A stretch of 64,000 nt of DNA from Bicyclus anynana (Eukaryota; Arthropoda; Insecta; Lepidoptera; Nymphalidae). Below, in pieces: positions 31,229-41,680 of the stretch. The DNA is taken from positions 3,279,001 through 3,343,000 of the forward strand of contig NC_069098.1 in assembly GCF_947172395.1 (NCBI RefSeq). Reading direction: 5' to 3'. The translations under genes and the position numbers were made by a program. Numbering within the stretch: position 1 is the stretch's first letter; every line of letters begins with the position of its first letter. The notes beneath the pieces were generated by a model. That model had not been told where the DNA came from and did not search any database. It saw nothing but the letters and a program-made list of their open reading frames with translations.

Positions 31229-31812
31229 TTTTAATGTAATATTTGAATGAAAATTATTGAATTATGAATATCCAACATTTTTCCATTTTCCTAATAACTA
31301 ACTCTGGTATTAACAAACGTTTTGTAAACATTAATCCTTTATGCAAGTAAATTAACTTCGCTACGAGTAGCAGGCGAACTCTTTCATTCACTTTATACAA
31401 TTTTTTAATTAAAAATTTCCTTTTAGAAAATATTTTAATTAATAATGTCATAACTGAGTCTTTTGTTTATTGCTTAATGCAGTTTTTAGAAATTCTATTT
31501 GATGTTGCTTGCATAATAACTAGTATATTCTAAAGTAACAGTCTTATGAACCAATCCTTTTTACATACGAGATTAGATCTATTTAATCTTTCCCTACTCG
31601 TATTTTATTCTTTTTAACCGACGTTCAAAAAGGAGGAGGTTCTACGTCCAGTTGTGTGTATGTTTTTTTTTTCATGATCTCGGGTCGGAAGTATCAAATA
31701 TTCTATTTCAATAAGGTATTGTTTTCTAAAATCTACAACTATTTACAAAGATTTTTTTTTAAACATAAAGAATAACAAAGAACAAAGCCTTTACATAACG
31801 ACATCTCGCTAT

Positions 31813-31850
31813 CTACTAATATTATAAACACGAAAGTTTGTATAGATGTT
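31813..31850 (+). mobile_element. Helitron 5' end fragment
   Basis: CTACTAATATTATAAACACG then AAAGTTTGTATAGATG, interrupted by the A-rich tail of the chimeric SINE. Confidence 0.65.
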
Positions 31851-32157
31851 TTTTATTTTTTTTATTTTTTACAAGTTAGCCCTTGATGATGCAGTCAAAG
31901 ATGAAAGCGGTCTAACTTGTTAGGAGGAGGATGAAAATCCATACCCCTTTCGGTTTCAACACCGCATCGTATCGGAACGCTAAATCGCTTGGCGGTACAT
32001 CTTTGTCGGTAGTTTTTCCTTCGCCGTTTGAGACACGTGATATCTAATTTTTTAAAATGCACACAAGTGAAAAGTTGGAGGTGCATGTCCCGGATCGGAT
32101 TCGAACTCACACTTCGGAATCGGAAGCAGACATTATATCCACTGAGCTATCAAGGCT
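31851..32157 (-). mobile_element. Chimeric SINE: SINE-A head joined to SINE-B tail
   Basis: Read on the minus strand, the first half is SINE-A: TGATAGCTCAGTGGATATAA, a B box GTTCGAATCCGATCC, GCATTTTAAAAAATTAGATA and GTTTGAGACACG-type text up to GAAGGAAAAA at about 32015. The sequence then continues directly with SINE-B: CTACCGACAAAGATGTACCG, AGCGATTTAGCGTTCCGATA, GGATTTTCATCCTCCTCC and an A-rich tail ending inside the Helitron fragment. Head promoter and tail are both present in one orientation, so the fusion could have been retroposed as a unit. Chance juxtaposition of two insertions is the alternative. Confidence 0.75.
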
Positions 32158-32158
32158 T

Positions 32159-32589
32159 GTAAATGGGTATTTAAAAGTTAAACCAAGAACAATTGAAACA
32201 AAGATATAAAAATTTATTTTCACAGGCGAATATCTGCCAAGTCACTTTACGTGATGGTTAAAAAGGCGTCCTTTTTAGGAAGATTTAAAACAATGTCAAG
32301 CATTATGCGAGTGGGGGCGGAAAACGAAAGGAATGCCAAAAACCATGGCTAAAGCCCTCTCTGCGATCAAATGAAGCGTTGCATTGTAGTCATCGTTTCG
32401 TGACTTTGTGTGAGTACTTTTTAACATTCAATGTTTACTGTAAAGTGGTTTTAGTAATATTTTGGTATTGAAAACGATATAAAGCGGTCCCGTCCTAATT
32501 CTAATGGTTAACTGCATCACATGATACGAGTTCGAGCTTCAAATAACGTAACAATTTGCAACGAATACATAAGAACATCATAAGAATGC
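32159..32589. other. Unassigned interval
   Basis: No recognised feature. Confidence 0.35.
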
Positions 32590-32830
32590 TCAGAGTGTGT
32601 GAGTATCTCTGCGTGATGAATCAGAAATGAGGAGATTTCAGAAGAAACAAAGTCACCGACATAGTTTAACGAGTCGCTAAGCTGAAGTAGCAATGGACGG
32701 GGCACATAGTTCGAAGAACCGATGGACCTTGGGATCTCAAGGTGATGGAATAGCGAGCTGCACTAAAAACGCAGTGATGATCGACCTAAAGGGAAAAGGC
32801 CTATGTCCTGCAGTAAATGATAATGATGTC
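32590..32830 (+). pseudogene. RTE-like LINE ORF2 remnant, degenerate
   Basis: GTGAGTATCTCTGCGTGATG, AATCAGAAATGAGGAGAT, GGGGCACATAGTTCGAAGAA and AAAAGGCCTATGTCCTGCAG follow the RTE-like copies at 17890 and 23030, ending in AATGATAATGATGTCGATG. Small deletions (for example CGAATC to GAATC, GATCCGC to GATTTC) shift the frame repeatedly, so only short pieces of the protein can be read. A block of about 50 bp before the end is lost. It is 5'-truncated like the others. Confidence 0.6.
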
Positions 32831-33069
32831 GATGTCATAAGAACATCTAAGTATGCAAATTAATAAACTAGATGAAGAATTGAAACGTGACAATTAATTT
32901 TTTTAACTTCCTACGTGTATGTATGTTTGAGCTTTCAAACGAATTGACCTACAGGCATACAGTAAGGATATTTCCAACGTTCCAAATTTTAAGGGTAGAT
33001 AAAAGTGCTGAAACTTTTAGCTAATATTAAGTGACAAAGGTCTAACCATTATAGGCTCTAGAACTGTTC

Positions 33070-33165
33070 GGAGGTGTGCAGTTCATAAACGTGAAAATGC
33101 ACTGCCGCTCTTGAAGACTCATTACGAATTAGTATTAGAGAAAGAATTTTCCACTTTGCACATCC
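33070..33165 (+). repeat. Dispersed repeat, unnamed, copy 2
   Basis: CATAAACGTGAAAATGCACT, GCCGCTCTTGAAGACTCATT and ACGAATTAGTATTAGAGAAA match 15187-15280. Confidence 0.5.
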
Positions 33166-33307
33166 TGGATATAATGTTTGCCTTAGTTAAATCATTTGTG
33201 TTCGGCACTGGACTATTGTTATTATGGACATAAGAGGAAAGAATACAAAATATGTGTCAGTCTAGCCTGGCACTTGTAAAATTCATAGACACGTAAAGTA
33301 GAGGTGC

Positions 33308-33400
33308 ATAGGAATTGTCGCGAAATATTCATTTCACGACGGCGCGCGACACAGGTGCCGACAAAGGATGAAATTGGAAAATCTTATTGAATAATCCCGT
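33308..33400 (+). repeat. Dispersed repeat, unnamed (pairs with 49432)
   Basis: GTGCATAGGAATTGTCGCGA, AATATTCATTTCACGACGG, CAGGTGCCGACAAAGGATGA and AATTGGAAAATCTTATTGAA are an inverted match to 49432-49520. Confidence 0.55.
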
Positions 33401-34880
33401 CCTGTATTTACCTTCCTAAGATAAGAAATATCCTAGACATTAATCCATCTGTTCTTGTCCGCTGTATTTTTAGACCGAAAACTATTTTTTTCCATCCATA
33501 TATTTTTAGTTTTTTTAGTAATGAAATATTAAATAATATTTTAGTTTTGGCCACCGTGGTCAATCTTATTAGTCCTCAGGCCCAGGAATAAAATATTTAT
33601 TAAAAACCAAACTGCTCTAATTTTGTGTATGTGACATTCATAAGCGACTCGAACAAAACTATGAACAAGGAGAACCATGATGGTAGAGAGTTTACCTTCG
33701 AAGCCATCTTTTTGGCGCGTCCAATTAAAATTATCCAACAAAGTTACCACTTTATTTCAAAAATTTATCTATTCCGCAAAAATCGTTCGGTTATTGGTTA
33801 AAATACATTTTACTGTGTAGATCTATACTAACAGAATACATGAACTTAATTATGTAAGGCCTTTGGTCGTTAGAATGTATAGCTAAGAATCATGAGATTA
33901 GGTAGTCAAGGATTCGACCCTAGGAGTTAAAGATCCACAAGCCAACTACCGAACCATTGATAAATCTGATATCAACTTGATAAATATCAGGATAATCAAA
34001 TCCATCTAGTGACAGAGAGTGCAGTAAGATTGCACCCTCGCTTGTAGCAGCCCCTTCCCGTCCCTTTATCAGTCTCACCACTCTATTGTGTTATGTAAAC
34101 ACACGAACCTAAAATCACACTAAAAACTATTTTACAAAATTTTTGTTACATTACCTAAATGACACATACTTAATACAACGGGGTCCATATCTATATATTT
34201 ATACTGTAATATGTAACGTAACGTAACTACGTCTATTTTTTTTAATACAAAAGCAAAGTAGGGTTTTTATGAAAGGAATATTAACTTCCCTTACATTAGC
34301 TGCATTGCATTTCACGTCCAGAATTTAAATTATAAAACAGAAAGGACGGAATGGAGACCGGCCATTTTGGGCCCAGCCGTTACAGAAAAATAAATTAAGA
34401 AGAATCTTTATATCAAAATCACCTAAAATATTAATTCAAAGTTGTTGATATTTTTTGAAATGTGTGTTAATTGTTGAAATCGTGCATTGCATAATTTAGG
34501 TACTTGCCTTTATCATGATCAAGTAACTAGCGATAGCCGAAGCCGCCGACCAACCAAATTAAATATTTACATCGTAGCATTTCACAGGATATAGTAATAA
34601 GGAATCAACACCCGTACGTACACTCCCCGGGGAAGGAAATTGCTTATAAATAAACACATTAATGTAAAAGCCGGATTTGAGAGTGTTAGCGCTTCCCTAG
34701 CCTCATTGTGATGTTGTAAAGTGCTCACTTTACGAGTATGATTTATTATACCAATAGGTTTTCCTTTTCATTGAGACTTCTTGACCAAACTTTTATAGTA
34801 AGCAATGAGTACATTGATTTTAAACAAAAAAGTTATCGCATTCAATCAGCAGTTCAACTCACTAACTTTGACGTAACTAT
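33401..34880. other. Unassigned interval
   Basis: Mostly unrecognised. Around 33860-33940 the text GGTCGTTAGAATGTATAGCT ... TCAAGGATTCGACCCTAGG resembles a decayed tRNA-derived SINE head (B-box-like GATTCGACCC), but no body or tail follows. Confidence 0.35.
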
Positions 34881-34881
34881 A

Positions 34882-35187
34882 TTCATCATTATCAACCCAT
34901 AATCGGCTCACTGCTGAGCTCGAGTCTCCTCTCAGAATGAGAGGTGTTAGGCCAATAGTCCACCACGCTGGCCCAATGCGGATTGGCAGACTTCACACAC
35001 GCAGAGAATTATGAAAATTCTCAGGTATGCAGGTTTCCTCACGATGTTTTCCTTCACCATTTGAGACACGTGATATTTAATTTCTTAAAATGCACACAAC
35101 TGAACAGTTGGAGGTGCATACCCCGGATTCGAACCCACACCCTCGGAATCGGGGGCAGAGGTCATATCCACTAGACTATCACGGCTC
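34882..35187 (-). mobile_element. SINE-A
   Basis: Near-complete antisense copy: CATCATTATCAACCCATAAT through GTCCACCACGCTGGCCCAAT to TATCCACTAGACTATCACGG. A small deletion (CCGGACCGGATT reduced to CCGGATT) lies beside the B box. Confidence 0.88.
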
Positions 35188-35232
35188 TTTAACTATATTA
35201 ACTATATTAGTTGACATAATATACGAAATTTA

Positions 35233-35405
35233 GATCATCATCATTTATCATTAACAGCCGGATGGATGTCCACTGCTGGACATGGGCCTCTTGCATGGAC
35301 TTCCAAACAAAATGGTCTTGAGCCGCGAGCATCCAGCGGCTCCCTGTAACCCGCTTTTCCTTGGTCCACCTAGTGGGGGGTCGACCAACACTGCCCTTTC
35401 TGGTT
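35233..35405 (-). mobile_element. RTE-like LINE 3' end fragment
   Basis: GATCATCATCATTTATCATT (antisense tail), GTCCACTGCTGGACATGGGC, TGGACTTCCAAACAAAATGG and GCATCCAGCGGCTCCCTGTA are diverged relatives of the copies at 17890 and 20622, perhaps a separate subfamily. It ends at GTGGGGGGTCGACCAACACT and CTGGTTCC. Confidence 0.6.
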
Positions 35406-35644
35406 CCGGAGAAATGTCATCTACCTACAACGGTAAAGTTATTCTCTATATTCTCCCCTGCACGACGTTGTATTTTATTTTGAAATACGTGCGATACTTA
35501 AGTCGTCGTAACGTTTTTAGTAGGTCGGCATCTGTCGAATTTTGGTATTTTTTGCGGATTTTTGGCGATTTTTGGGGGCAGGGCTTATAGGGGCGTTTGT
35601 CCATATTTCTGGATGACATCATGAGCATTCAAGCTACTGTATGA

Positions 35645-35735
35645 GATCCACCAATAAGCACCGGATGTCATTTGTTATATAGAATCTCAATATGTCAACT
35701 AGCATACGTCAAAGATAGTGAATAAGCCGCTGTAT
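35645..35735 (-). mobile_element. MITE with TTCACTAT ends, partial antisense copy
   Basis: CCACCAATAAGCACCGGATG, GAATCTCAATATGTCAACTA and GCATACGTCAAAGATAGTGA followed by ATAAGCC match the left half of 14994-15175 inverted. The other half is missing. CTAGTATAATATGC and GCTCATTCACTCTTTGA near 35815-35845 may be its displaced other end. Confidence 0.5.
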
Positions 35736-35971
35736 TTGTGATGTAGTTTGTATGTCAACTAAAAAGCCTCAAAGGCACATGGAAAGTGATGCGGCCAAGT
35801 CAAACTGATCTTGTCTAGTATAATATGCTCATTCACTCTTTGAAGGTGCCCGTATTAAAGACGGCAAGTGGTCGCCGGGAGGGCACGTCGCTTTAGCGGT
35901 GCGTGCACTATAAAACGAAGCCTTTAGTGCGTAGTTGTACTTAGAATTTCAATTACCTAAGACTCATCAGA

Positions 35972-36302
35972 GTGAGAGCCGTGATGGCCCAGTGGATATG
36001 ACCTCCGCTTTCGTTTCGGAGGGTGTAGGAATCCAGTCTTGAAGTATGCACCTCTAACTTTAAGGTATGTGCATTTTAAGAAATTAAATATCACGTTTCT
36101 CAAACGGAGAAGAAAATCATCGTGAGAACATGAAGAGAATTTTCTTAACTATCTACGAGGGTGAAGTTTGCCAATACGCATTGCCTATATACAATAGCCT
36201 AACCCGTCTAATTCTGAAACTCTTGCTTAAATTTCTTGGGTCTTTGCTTGGGTAGTGAGCCGAATATGGGTTTTTAATTATGAAGAGTCATCATCATTAT
36301 CA
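35972..36302 (+). mobile_element. SINE-A, diverged
   Basis: GAGCCGTGATGGCCCAGTGG, a degraded B box (GTAGGAATCCAGTC), CTCAAACGGAGAAGAAAATC and the tail GTGAGCCGAATATGGGTTTT with interrupted ATCATCATTATC. It contains about 25 extra bases near ATTTCTTGGGTCTTTGCTTG. Confidence 0.8.
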
Positions 36303-36490
36303 GCATATTTAAACTGCCAAATACAGGGCCAGGCCTTCTTCCTTATAGAATCTTATGTTCCAATACGGGTTGGTGGGCTTAGCTGACTAATGTTTTAAAT
36401 ATTTAACGTGAACGATTACTATCAGTGTGCCTAGTGGGACTTTTCAACATTTTCATACTATTACTATCGCGTTAATGTTAACGCAAATTT

Positions 36491-37355
36491 CTCTCTCTCT
36501 CTGCAGGTCATCTCCTCCCGGACAAAAATCCAGGTGGGGGGTACGGGCCTCGAGGCTACGCCTCCTTGCCCGGGTAAGGCGCGGGGGATCTTGTTCCCCC
36601 GGTCATGTTCTTCCAGCCCCTTTCGGGGCTGAGACCTTTCGGCCTAAGGGTAGTAGACGATGTTAATCAAAGTGCCCCGCGCGGACTGCAATTACTCGCT
36701 ATCCTGCGCTGGGGCGGTGTCAAGTCCGGTATGTGCGTCATCCATCTCGTCGCCATCTTCGTCGCCGTAAGCGTCTGCGCCTGCAGGTTCGGCCACTAGA
36801 AGGAGCTCGCGAGGTAGGGGACGCCCGTTCGGCGGTCTCTCGCGGTGGGGTGCGATGCCATGGAGGTGTTGGTATGGTCCGTTATCTGCGCGCACGAACA
36901 TACGGTGCGCTAGATTCCGGACGAATTCTTCCACGGCGGGCGTCCTGGTGTCTCGGTGTATGACGTCATTCCTGACGTACCTTGGAGCTCCGGTGGCAAG
37001 GCGCAAGCACTTGTTCTGCTGGACCTGAAGCCGGTTCTTCTGGTACGCGGAGCACAGGGCGTACCAGGCTGGCGCCGCGTACGTGAGACGGGATCGGACA
37101 TAGGTGCTGATGATCTTCAGCTTGGTCCTCAGTGGGAGTCGGGATGTTAGTACCTGGTGCAACATCGACCTGGCCGCCGCAGCCTGACACACAGTGTGGT
37201 CCACCATGCGGATCATATTCAGGCTGGCGTCGATGTAGCATCCCAGGTAACGGACTGAGGTCTGCCATGCTATGCCCTGCCCTCGGAGCTGGAGATTACG
37301 TAGCGGCCTCCGAATGTTGAATGCTATGGCGGCCGTCTTTCCCACATTGACTGCC
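36491..37355 (-). mobile_element. 5'-truncated Jockey-like non-LTR retrotransposon
   Basis: A minus-strand LINE of about 865 bp flanked by the 11-bp direct repeat AACGCAAATTT. Its 5' end is truncated inside the reverse-transcriptase region at the right flank. The 3' untranslated part includes CCCCGAAAGGGGCTGGAAG, GGGGGAACAAGATCCCCC and a terminal (AG)n tract at 36491-36502 (CT on the plus strand). Local GC content is far above the flanks, as usual for this LINE type. The 3' region is shared with 11430-11660. Confidence 0.85.
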
Positions 37356-37357
37356 AA
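36692..37357 (-). pseudogene. Reverse-transcriptase C-terminal remnant, 221 codons, Jockey-like
   Basis: One uninterrupted minus-strand frame ends at a stop at 36692-36694 and starts at the truncation point, where the first codon is TTG and not a true start. Near its N-terminus is VRYLGCYIDASL, the conserved segment after the palm of non-LTR reverse transcriptases. Then come LTYAAPAWY, QVQQNKCLRLATGAPRYVRN and TPAVEEFVRNLA, the typical thumb and post-polymerase region of Jockey-clade ORF2 proteins. The acidic tail ends DTAPAQDSE. The endonuclease and the catalytic YADD-type motif are missing, so it cannot move on its own. The absence of stops or frameshifts over 660 bp suggests a recent insertion. 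It would have been part of the ORF2 enzyme that nicks target DNA and copies the LINE RNA. No promoter is evident. Clade placement is by motif only. Confidence 0.8.
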
Positions 37358-37661
37358 CGCAAATTTGTATAGAATTGAAACAGTTGTGCAATAGTGCCAC
37401 TAGATGGCGCTGTTTCAATTCCTTAGAAATTCGCGTTTACGTTAACGTGATAGTAACAATATCAAACTGCCACTAGGCACTCTGATGTCAAATAAAATGA
37501 CTTTGCTCTCCGAGCCACGAGAATGTATCACCGGGCTGAGCACGGAAATCTTCTAGACAGAAATAATTCAGGATTGCACCTAGAAAATCAGGATTAGACA
37601 GGTCTGTAGTGCAAATAGTATACAAATTTTAAACAGAAATACATTTAGTTCCAGACTTTGA

Positions 37662-37985
37662 CGGCTTCCGTGGCGCAGTGGTATGCGCGGTGGATTTACA
37701 AGACGGAGGTCCTGGGTTTGATCCCCGGCTGAGCAGATTGAGATTTTCTTAACTTGTCCAGGTCTGGCTGGTGGGAGGCTTTGGCCGTAGCTAGTTACCA
37801 CCCTACCGGCAAAGACGTATCGCCAAACGATTTAGCGTTCCGGTACGATGCTGTGTAGAAACCGAAAGGGGTGTGGATTTTCATCCTCCTCCTAACAAAG
37901 TTAGCCCGCTTTCATCTTAGACTGCATCATCACTTACCATCAGGTGAGATTATAGTCAAGTCAAACTTGTAAAAAATAAAAAAAA
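37662..37985 (+). mobile_element. SINE-B, full length
   Basis: GACGGCTTCCGTGGCGCAGT (A box), GGGTTTGATCCCC (B box with one change), GGTCTGGCTGGTGGGAGGC, TAGTTACCACCCTACCGGC, AGCGTTCCGGTACGATGCTG, GGGGTGTGGATTTTCATCCT, CATCAGGTGAGATTATAGTC and the tail AACTTGTAAAAAATAAAAA. Used here as the reference copy of the family. Confidence 0.9.
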
Positions 37986-38091
37986 AGACTTCTTATAATA
38001 TTGTTCTCTTTGACGGTGTTGGTCAGAAATGTATACTCCATTACTTTTACATACTTTTCATTACGCTTTTTCGCTTTAAGATTGATTTCTA

Positions 38092-38175
38092 CGTGACCTG
38101 TCGATAGCAAATATCATTCCCATACATTCTAATCTAATTTTCAAAGCGTTTGCGATCGTAGAAAGAGAATCGATG
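38092..38175. mobile_element. Fold-back MITE family, right half only
   Basis: ACCTGTCGATAGCAAATATC, CATTCCCATACATTCTAATC, TTCAAAGCGTTTGCGATCGT and AGAAAGAGAATCGATGAGCC match the right half of 15441-15702. The left half is missing. Confidence 0.6.
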
Positions 38176-38569
38176 AGCCACTTGGCTACAGAACAGGTCA
38201 CTCTACTGTAAGCGACAGACAGAACTTCAGTCCAAAAGTCCAGTTTACAAAATCTTTTAATACAAAAACTTTTAGAGGCATAAAGTACGTTTAACAGAGT
38301 GCCGTTTCTAAATACACTGTAACAAGAGTAACTCAAATACGGCCATCTAAACGTTCCATTATGCCCAGTTTACACAAGAGACATTCATGATACCAAAGCG
38401 TGTATCTGCATTCCGCATGCATAATGCAAGTGTTGTAATGCATGCGTTCTGGAAATCGAAACCACGACCCGTTGGCATTGCCTACCGAATGTTATTATTT
38501 CAATCGTACTCGCACATTTACTTAAAATAACCATTTTTCGTTAATTTTATTCGTTTCAATAAATGTACT

Positions 38570-38909
38570 CGACGGCCTCCGTGGCGCAGTGGCATGCGCG
38601 GTGGATTTACAACACGGAGGACGGAGGTCCTGAGTTCGATCCCCGGTTGGGCCGATTGAGATTTTCTTAATTGGTCCAGGTCTGGCTGGTGGGCGGCTTC
38701 GGACGTGGCTAGTTGTCTAGGGAAAGACCTAGGTACAGGAAAAGAGTAGGTACCTCTAAGCGATTTAGCGTTCCGGCACAATGTCGCGTAGAAACCAAAA
38801 GGGGTGGATTTTCATCCTCCTCCTAACAAGTTAGTCTGCTTCCATCTTAAACTGCATTATCACCTAGGTGAGATTGTAGTCAAGGGCTAACTTGTAAAAA
38901 ATAAAAAAA
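38570..38909 (+). mobile_element. SINE-B with local duplications
   Basis: GACGGCCTCCGTGGCGCAGT, a duplicated CGGAGGACGGAGG, B box GAGTTCGATCCCC, CTGGCTGGTGGGCGGCTTCG, an extra AGGGAAAGACCTAGGTACAG block replacing the usual CCACCCTACC segment, TTAGCGTTCCGGCACAATG and the tail CTTGTAAAAAATAAAAAAAG. Confidence 0.88.
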
Positions 38910-39059
38910 GCTACCTCCCTCACCAATTTCCTTTTAATACGTCAAAAGGTTTTCGAAGTTTCGTGATAAATGACCTTTCGCATTTATATATTAAGATGTC
39001 TGGAAATAAGATACATTCCTTGCTTGTTAAGCTAATTTGCAATTAATTTAGCTCATATT

Positions 39060-39092
39060 ATTTTATTTATTTATTTATTTATTTATTTATAC
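39060..39092 (+). repeat. (TTTA)n microsatellite
   Basis: Seven or more TTTA units followed by an AT-rich run. It may be the remnant of a SINE-D-type tail, but no body precedes it. Confidence 0.85.
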
Positions 39093-39399
39093 TTTATTTT
39101 TACACCACAACATAAGAAAAAAAAATAACAAGAAAGAGAAAAGTATAGTGCAGAAGTAGGATACAAAAGGCGGCCTTATCGCTACGTAGCGAAACTATAC
39201 TACTACGTACGACGAAACGTACTATGTCCAAAATATAGTCAAATTTTCGTTGCTTTGCTATAATATTTTATAATGTAATCTGTAGAGGGGAGGGGGGCTG
39301 CTTCCCTTCTATGCCACTCTGCGACACCCTTGATGTAATAGCTCAGATAGTGAAAACGGTAAACAGTTTAACACCAAAATAATATGGATTAGTCTCTTG

Positions 39400-39485
39400 T
39401 CGAATACTGTTCAATCACTCGTACGTGTGATGGATGATCACGGCCATTTAGGGACAATCGATCAAGTCACAGTGACGAAATAACG
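39400..39485 (+). repeat. Clustered unnamed repeat, copy 1
   Basis: TACTGTTCAATCACTCGTAC, TGATGGATGATCACGGCCAT and GACAATCGATCAAGTCACAG. It is shared with 40911, 41790 and (antisense) 44275. Confidence 0.55.
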
Positions 39486-39490
39486 AACCA

Positions 39491-40622
39491 GCAATTACTG
39501 GGAATTAATAGCACGTAGCCTGTATTGCGCCGAACTGAACGATTTACCTTTCAACTGTGTTTTCATTGTGGAAGATAATAAGTGATTAATGGTTGTGATT
39601 TGTGTTGTGTTGTGTGATAAAGGATTTAGCTTTTACAAAGTCACTTATCTAGTCTGATTAGCAGTTAGCTAGGCCGTTTGCTGAAAAAAAAAAACTCGTT
39701 TAACGTTAAGGTGCTGATAGACTTAAGCATTTTTGGAATGAGCATTCGTGCGAATGTTACATCAGATACGAGAACATTTTAGCGAGTATTATATCGAAAT
39801 CTGCACTGAAAAATTCCTGGTGCGCCATACTTAAATTACGTAGCAAATCAGATACTATTACGCTTATTTTCGGCACTATGTTGTATACAAGCCCCTCATG
39901 TAACATGGTGTTGCTTCTAAACTGCACAGTAAGCTGCATCATTACTAAGTACAGCATATATTGTAAGTATGCTGCATCTGTAATAAATAGTAATGTGCAA
40001 GCTCCTTACGTAAGTAGCTCATTTAAGTAACTTATTTTTCTCAGTGTGGCGAGCATCCTAGCGAGCATATTTGCTTTGAATAGAAACATCGAATAGACCG
40101 TTCGCTAGAATTATCAAGACGTTCGTAGCAATATTTGGCTCTATGCTTGGCTCGACTCGTTGTTCATTTCGTCAAATATAAAAACGGCGAAAAATCGATG
40201 TTCGATCGAAGTGAATGTTCAAGTCTATCAGCACGTTTAGGTTTTCACGTAGAAGATATGCTACGAATTACGAAATATTTATTAAATAATTTTAAAAACC
40301 GTAGATATCGAAGTAAATAGAGAGTATCCTCTCAAAACGACTTAAGTGTGGATTGTAACGATGCCGTTTTATCAGGCACAACGATGGACCATGTCATATT
40401 TGACAATTGTCAATTATTACGATCACTTTATTTCAAAAAATTTAAATGAACACGTGAGCACGATGTTACACCATCTTCTTGATGAACGTGTAAATAATTT
40501 AGAAACTTTGAAAATTATTCAAATAAAAGAAACTTTTAAAATTGTCAGTTTTAAGATTCTTACCGACTTCTCTTTATAGCATTTGACTTACGAAACGATA
40601 GTTAAATTACTAAAGAGAAATA
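39491..40622. other. Unassigned AT-rich interval
   Basis: No recognised feature. Short frames here (for example 40135-40320 and 40346-40579) lack family resemblance. Confidence 0.35.
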
Positions 40623-40628
40623 AGGTTA

Positions 40629-40713
40629 TACAGGGTGTCCCGTAACTAGTATGACATACTCTACAGGATGATAGATCACTATCATCCTATAGTGTAAGTC
40701 GTAACACCCTGTA
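40629..40713. mobile_element. Small MITE with TACAGGGTGT ends
   Basis: TACAGGGTGTCCCGTAACTA at the left and GTCGTAACACCCTGTA at the right are inverse. The middle ACAGGATGATAGATCACTAT / CATCCTATAG is itself palindromic. TA at both edges suggests a TA-targeting MITE. Confidence 0.65.
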
Positions 40714-40910
40714 TAAGTAAGAACATTTGCAAATAAGACCAGCTGAAATATTATTTGAATATTAAATTTTTAATTTTGTTTTCTCCAATATTCAATAGTT
40801 AGGTTTTACCAATAAAATAGTATTTGTTGACATTGATTGATTAGTTTTTTCATACACAAACAAAACTCCCATATAAGTTGATGAGCAATTTTACAGTAAC
40901 GTATCAACCT

Positions 40911-41000
40911 CGTGTCATGCGACTGTTCAATCACTCCGCACAAGTTGATGGATGAACACGACCATTTTGAAACAATCAATCATAAATACACTGGTGATAA
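40911..41000 (+). repeat. Clustered unnamed repeat, copy 2
   Basis: CGACTGTTCAATCACTCCGC, GTTGATGGATGAACACGACC and AAACAATCAATCATAAATAC match 39400-39485. Confidence 0.5.
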
Positions 41001-41125
41001 AATAGGTTCAATTTGAACCGGAGTTTTTATAGACAAGGATCTACGACTAATATAAAGTGTATTTGTTTAGGTGATAATCCTTTTAGTAAGTTAACCTATA
41101 TGTAGGTAAAGTAATCACAATTATT

Positions 41126-41370
41126 TTATGACGTGACAACGTCTTATAATTCGATGGAGCTGTAAATTTGAAAAAAGATGACGTCATGCGTCGTTCCCTC
41201 GCTCTAGGGTTGCCAACTTTTTTTTCAAGAAAAGAAATATAAGTCTATTGAGATTATTAAACAGTATTTTAGAAAAACGAACATTTTCTTTTGAAAAATG
41301 CAACCATTCCATCAGTATTTTCTTATGACGTTGTCACGTTCGACTTTCGTCAGTAAACCGACTTTACAGA
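41126..41370. repeat. Interval bounded by inverted GACGTGACAACGTC motifs
   Basis: TTATGACGTGACAACGTCTT (41127) and TTATGACGTTGTCACGTT (41322) are inverse. The inner part is unremarkable AT-rich text. It could be a decayed MITE. Confidence 0.4.
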
Positions 41371-41389
41371 CAACCGATTTTTTAACTAA

Positions 41390-41680
41390 AAGTCAAGGTC
41401 AAGTGGTCAAGGGGTTACCCAGCATCTATACAGGTCCAGGACTCCTAGTTTCGAGTCCATAGTCGGGTAATAAAGTTTTATTTACTTTCTTCTAAGAAAG
41501 TTTCAGTATACGTGCCTCAGAGAACACGTTAAGCCGTTGACCCCGGTCATTATCTCTGTCTTTTTAATTGCTCCATAAGCAATTAAACATTATCACCTTA
41601 AGAGCTAACCCATATTGGAGAGGCGTGGCGGATATGAGCTCAATATCGTCTCTCCTTTAAAACGAGATGCCGGGCCCTGA
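41390..41680 (+). mobile_element. SINE-E (tRNA-derived)
   Basis: GGTCAAGTGGTCAAGGGGTT (A-box-like), TTTCGAGTCC (B-box-like), ACTTTCTTCTAAGAAAGTTT, CGTTAAGCCGTTGACCCCGG, CCATATTGGAGAGGCGTGGC and GATGCCGGGCCCTG. The order fits a tRNA-headed SINE. It is the only copy seen here. Confidence 0.55.

Larger units (their letters stand above)
36423..37486. mobile_element. CAGTG-ended MITE split by a LINE insertion
   Basis: The left arm 36423-36490 (ATCAGTGTGCCTAGTGG ... TCGCGTTAATGTTAACGC) and the right arm ending 37486 (GCGTTTACGTTAACGTGATA ... CCACTAGGCACTCTGAT) are long inverse copies, about 70 bp each. The right side also retains the fold-back core with GAATTGAAACAG and CTGTTTCAATTC. Between the arms lies a 5'-truncated LINE. 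AACGCAAATTT occurs at 36480-36490 and 37356-37366, on both sides of the LINE. Removing the LINE and one repeat gives a continuous MITE matching the uninterrupted copy at 11175. Confidence 0.85.

Noticed and set aside
36427..37320. Several overlapping plus-strand frames in the GC-rich LINE
   Set aside because: Shadows of the minus-strand reverse-transcriptase frame, which alone has recognisable motifs.
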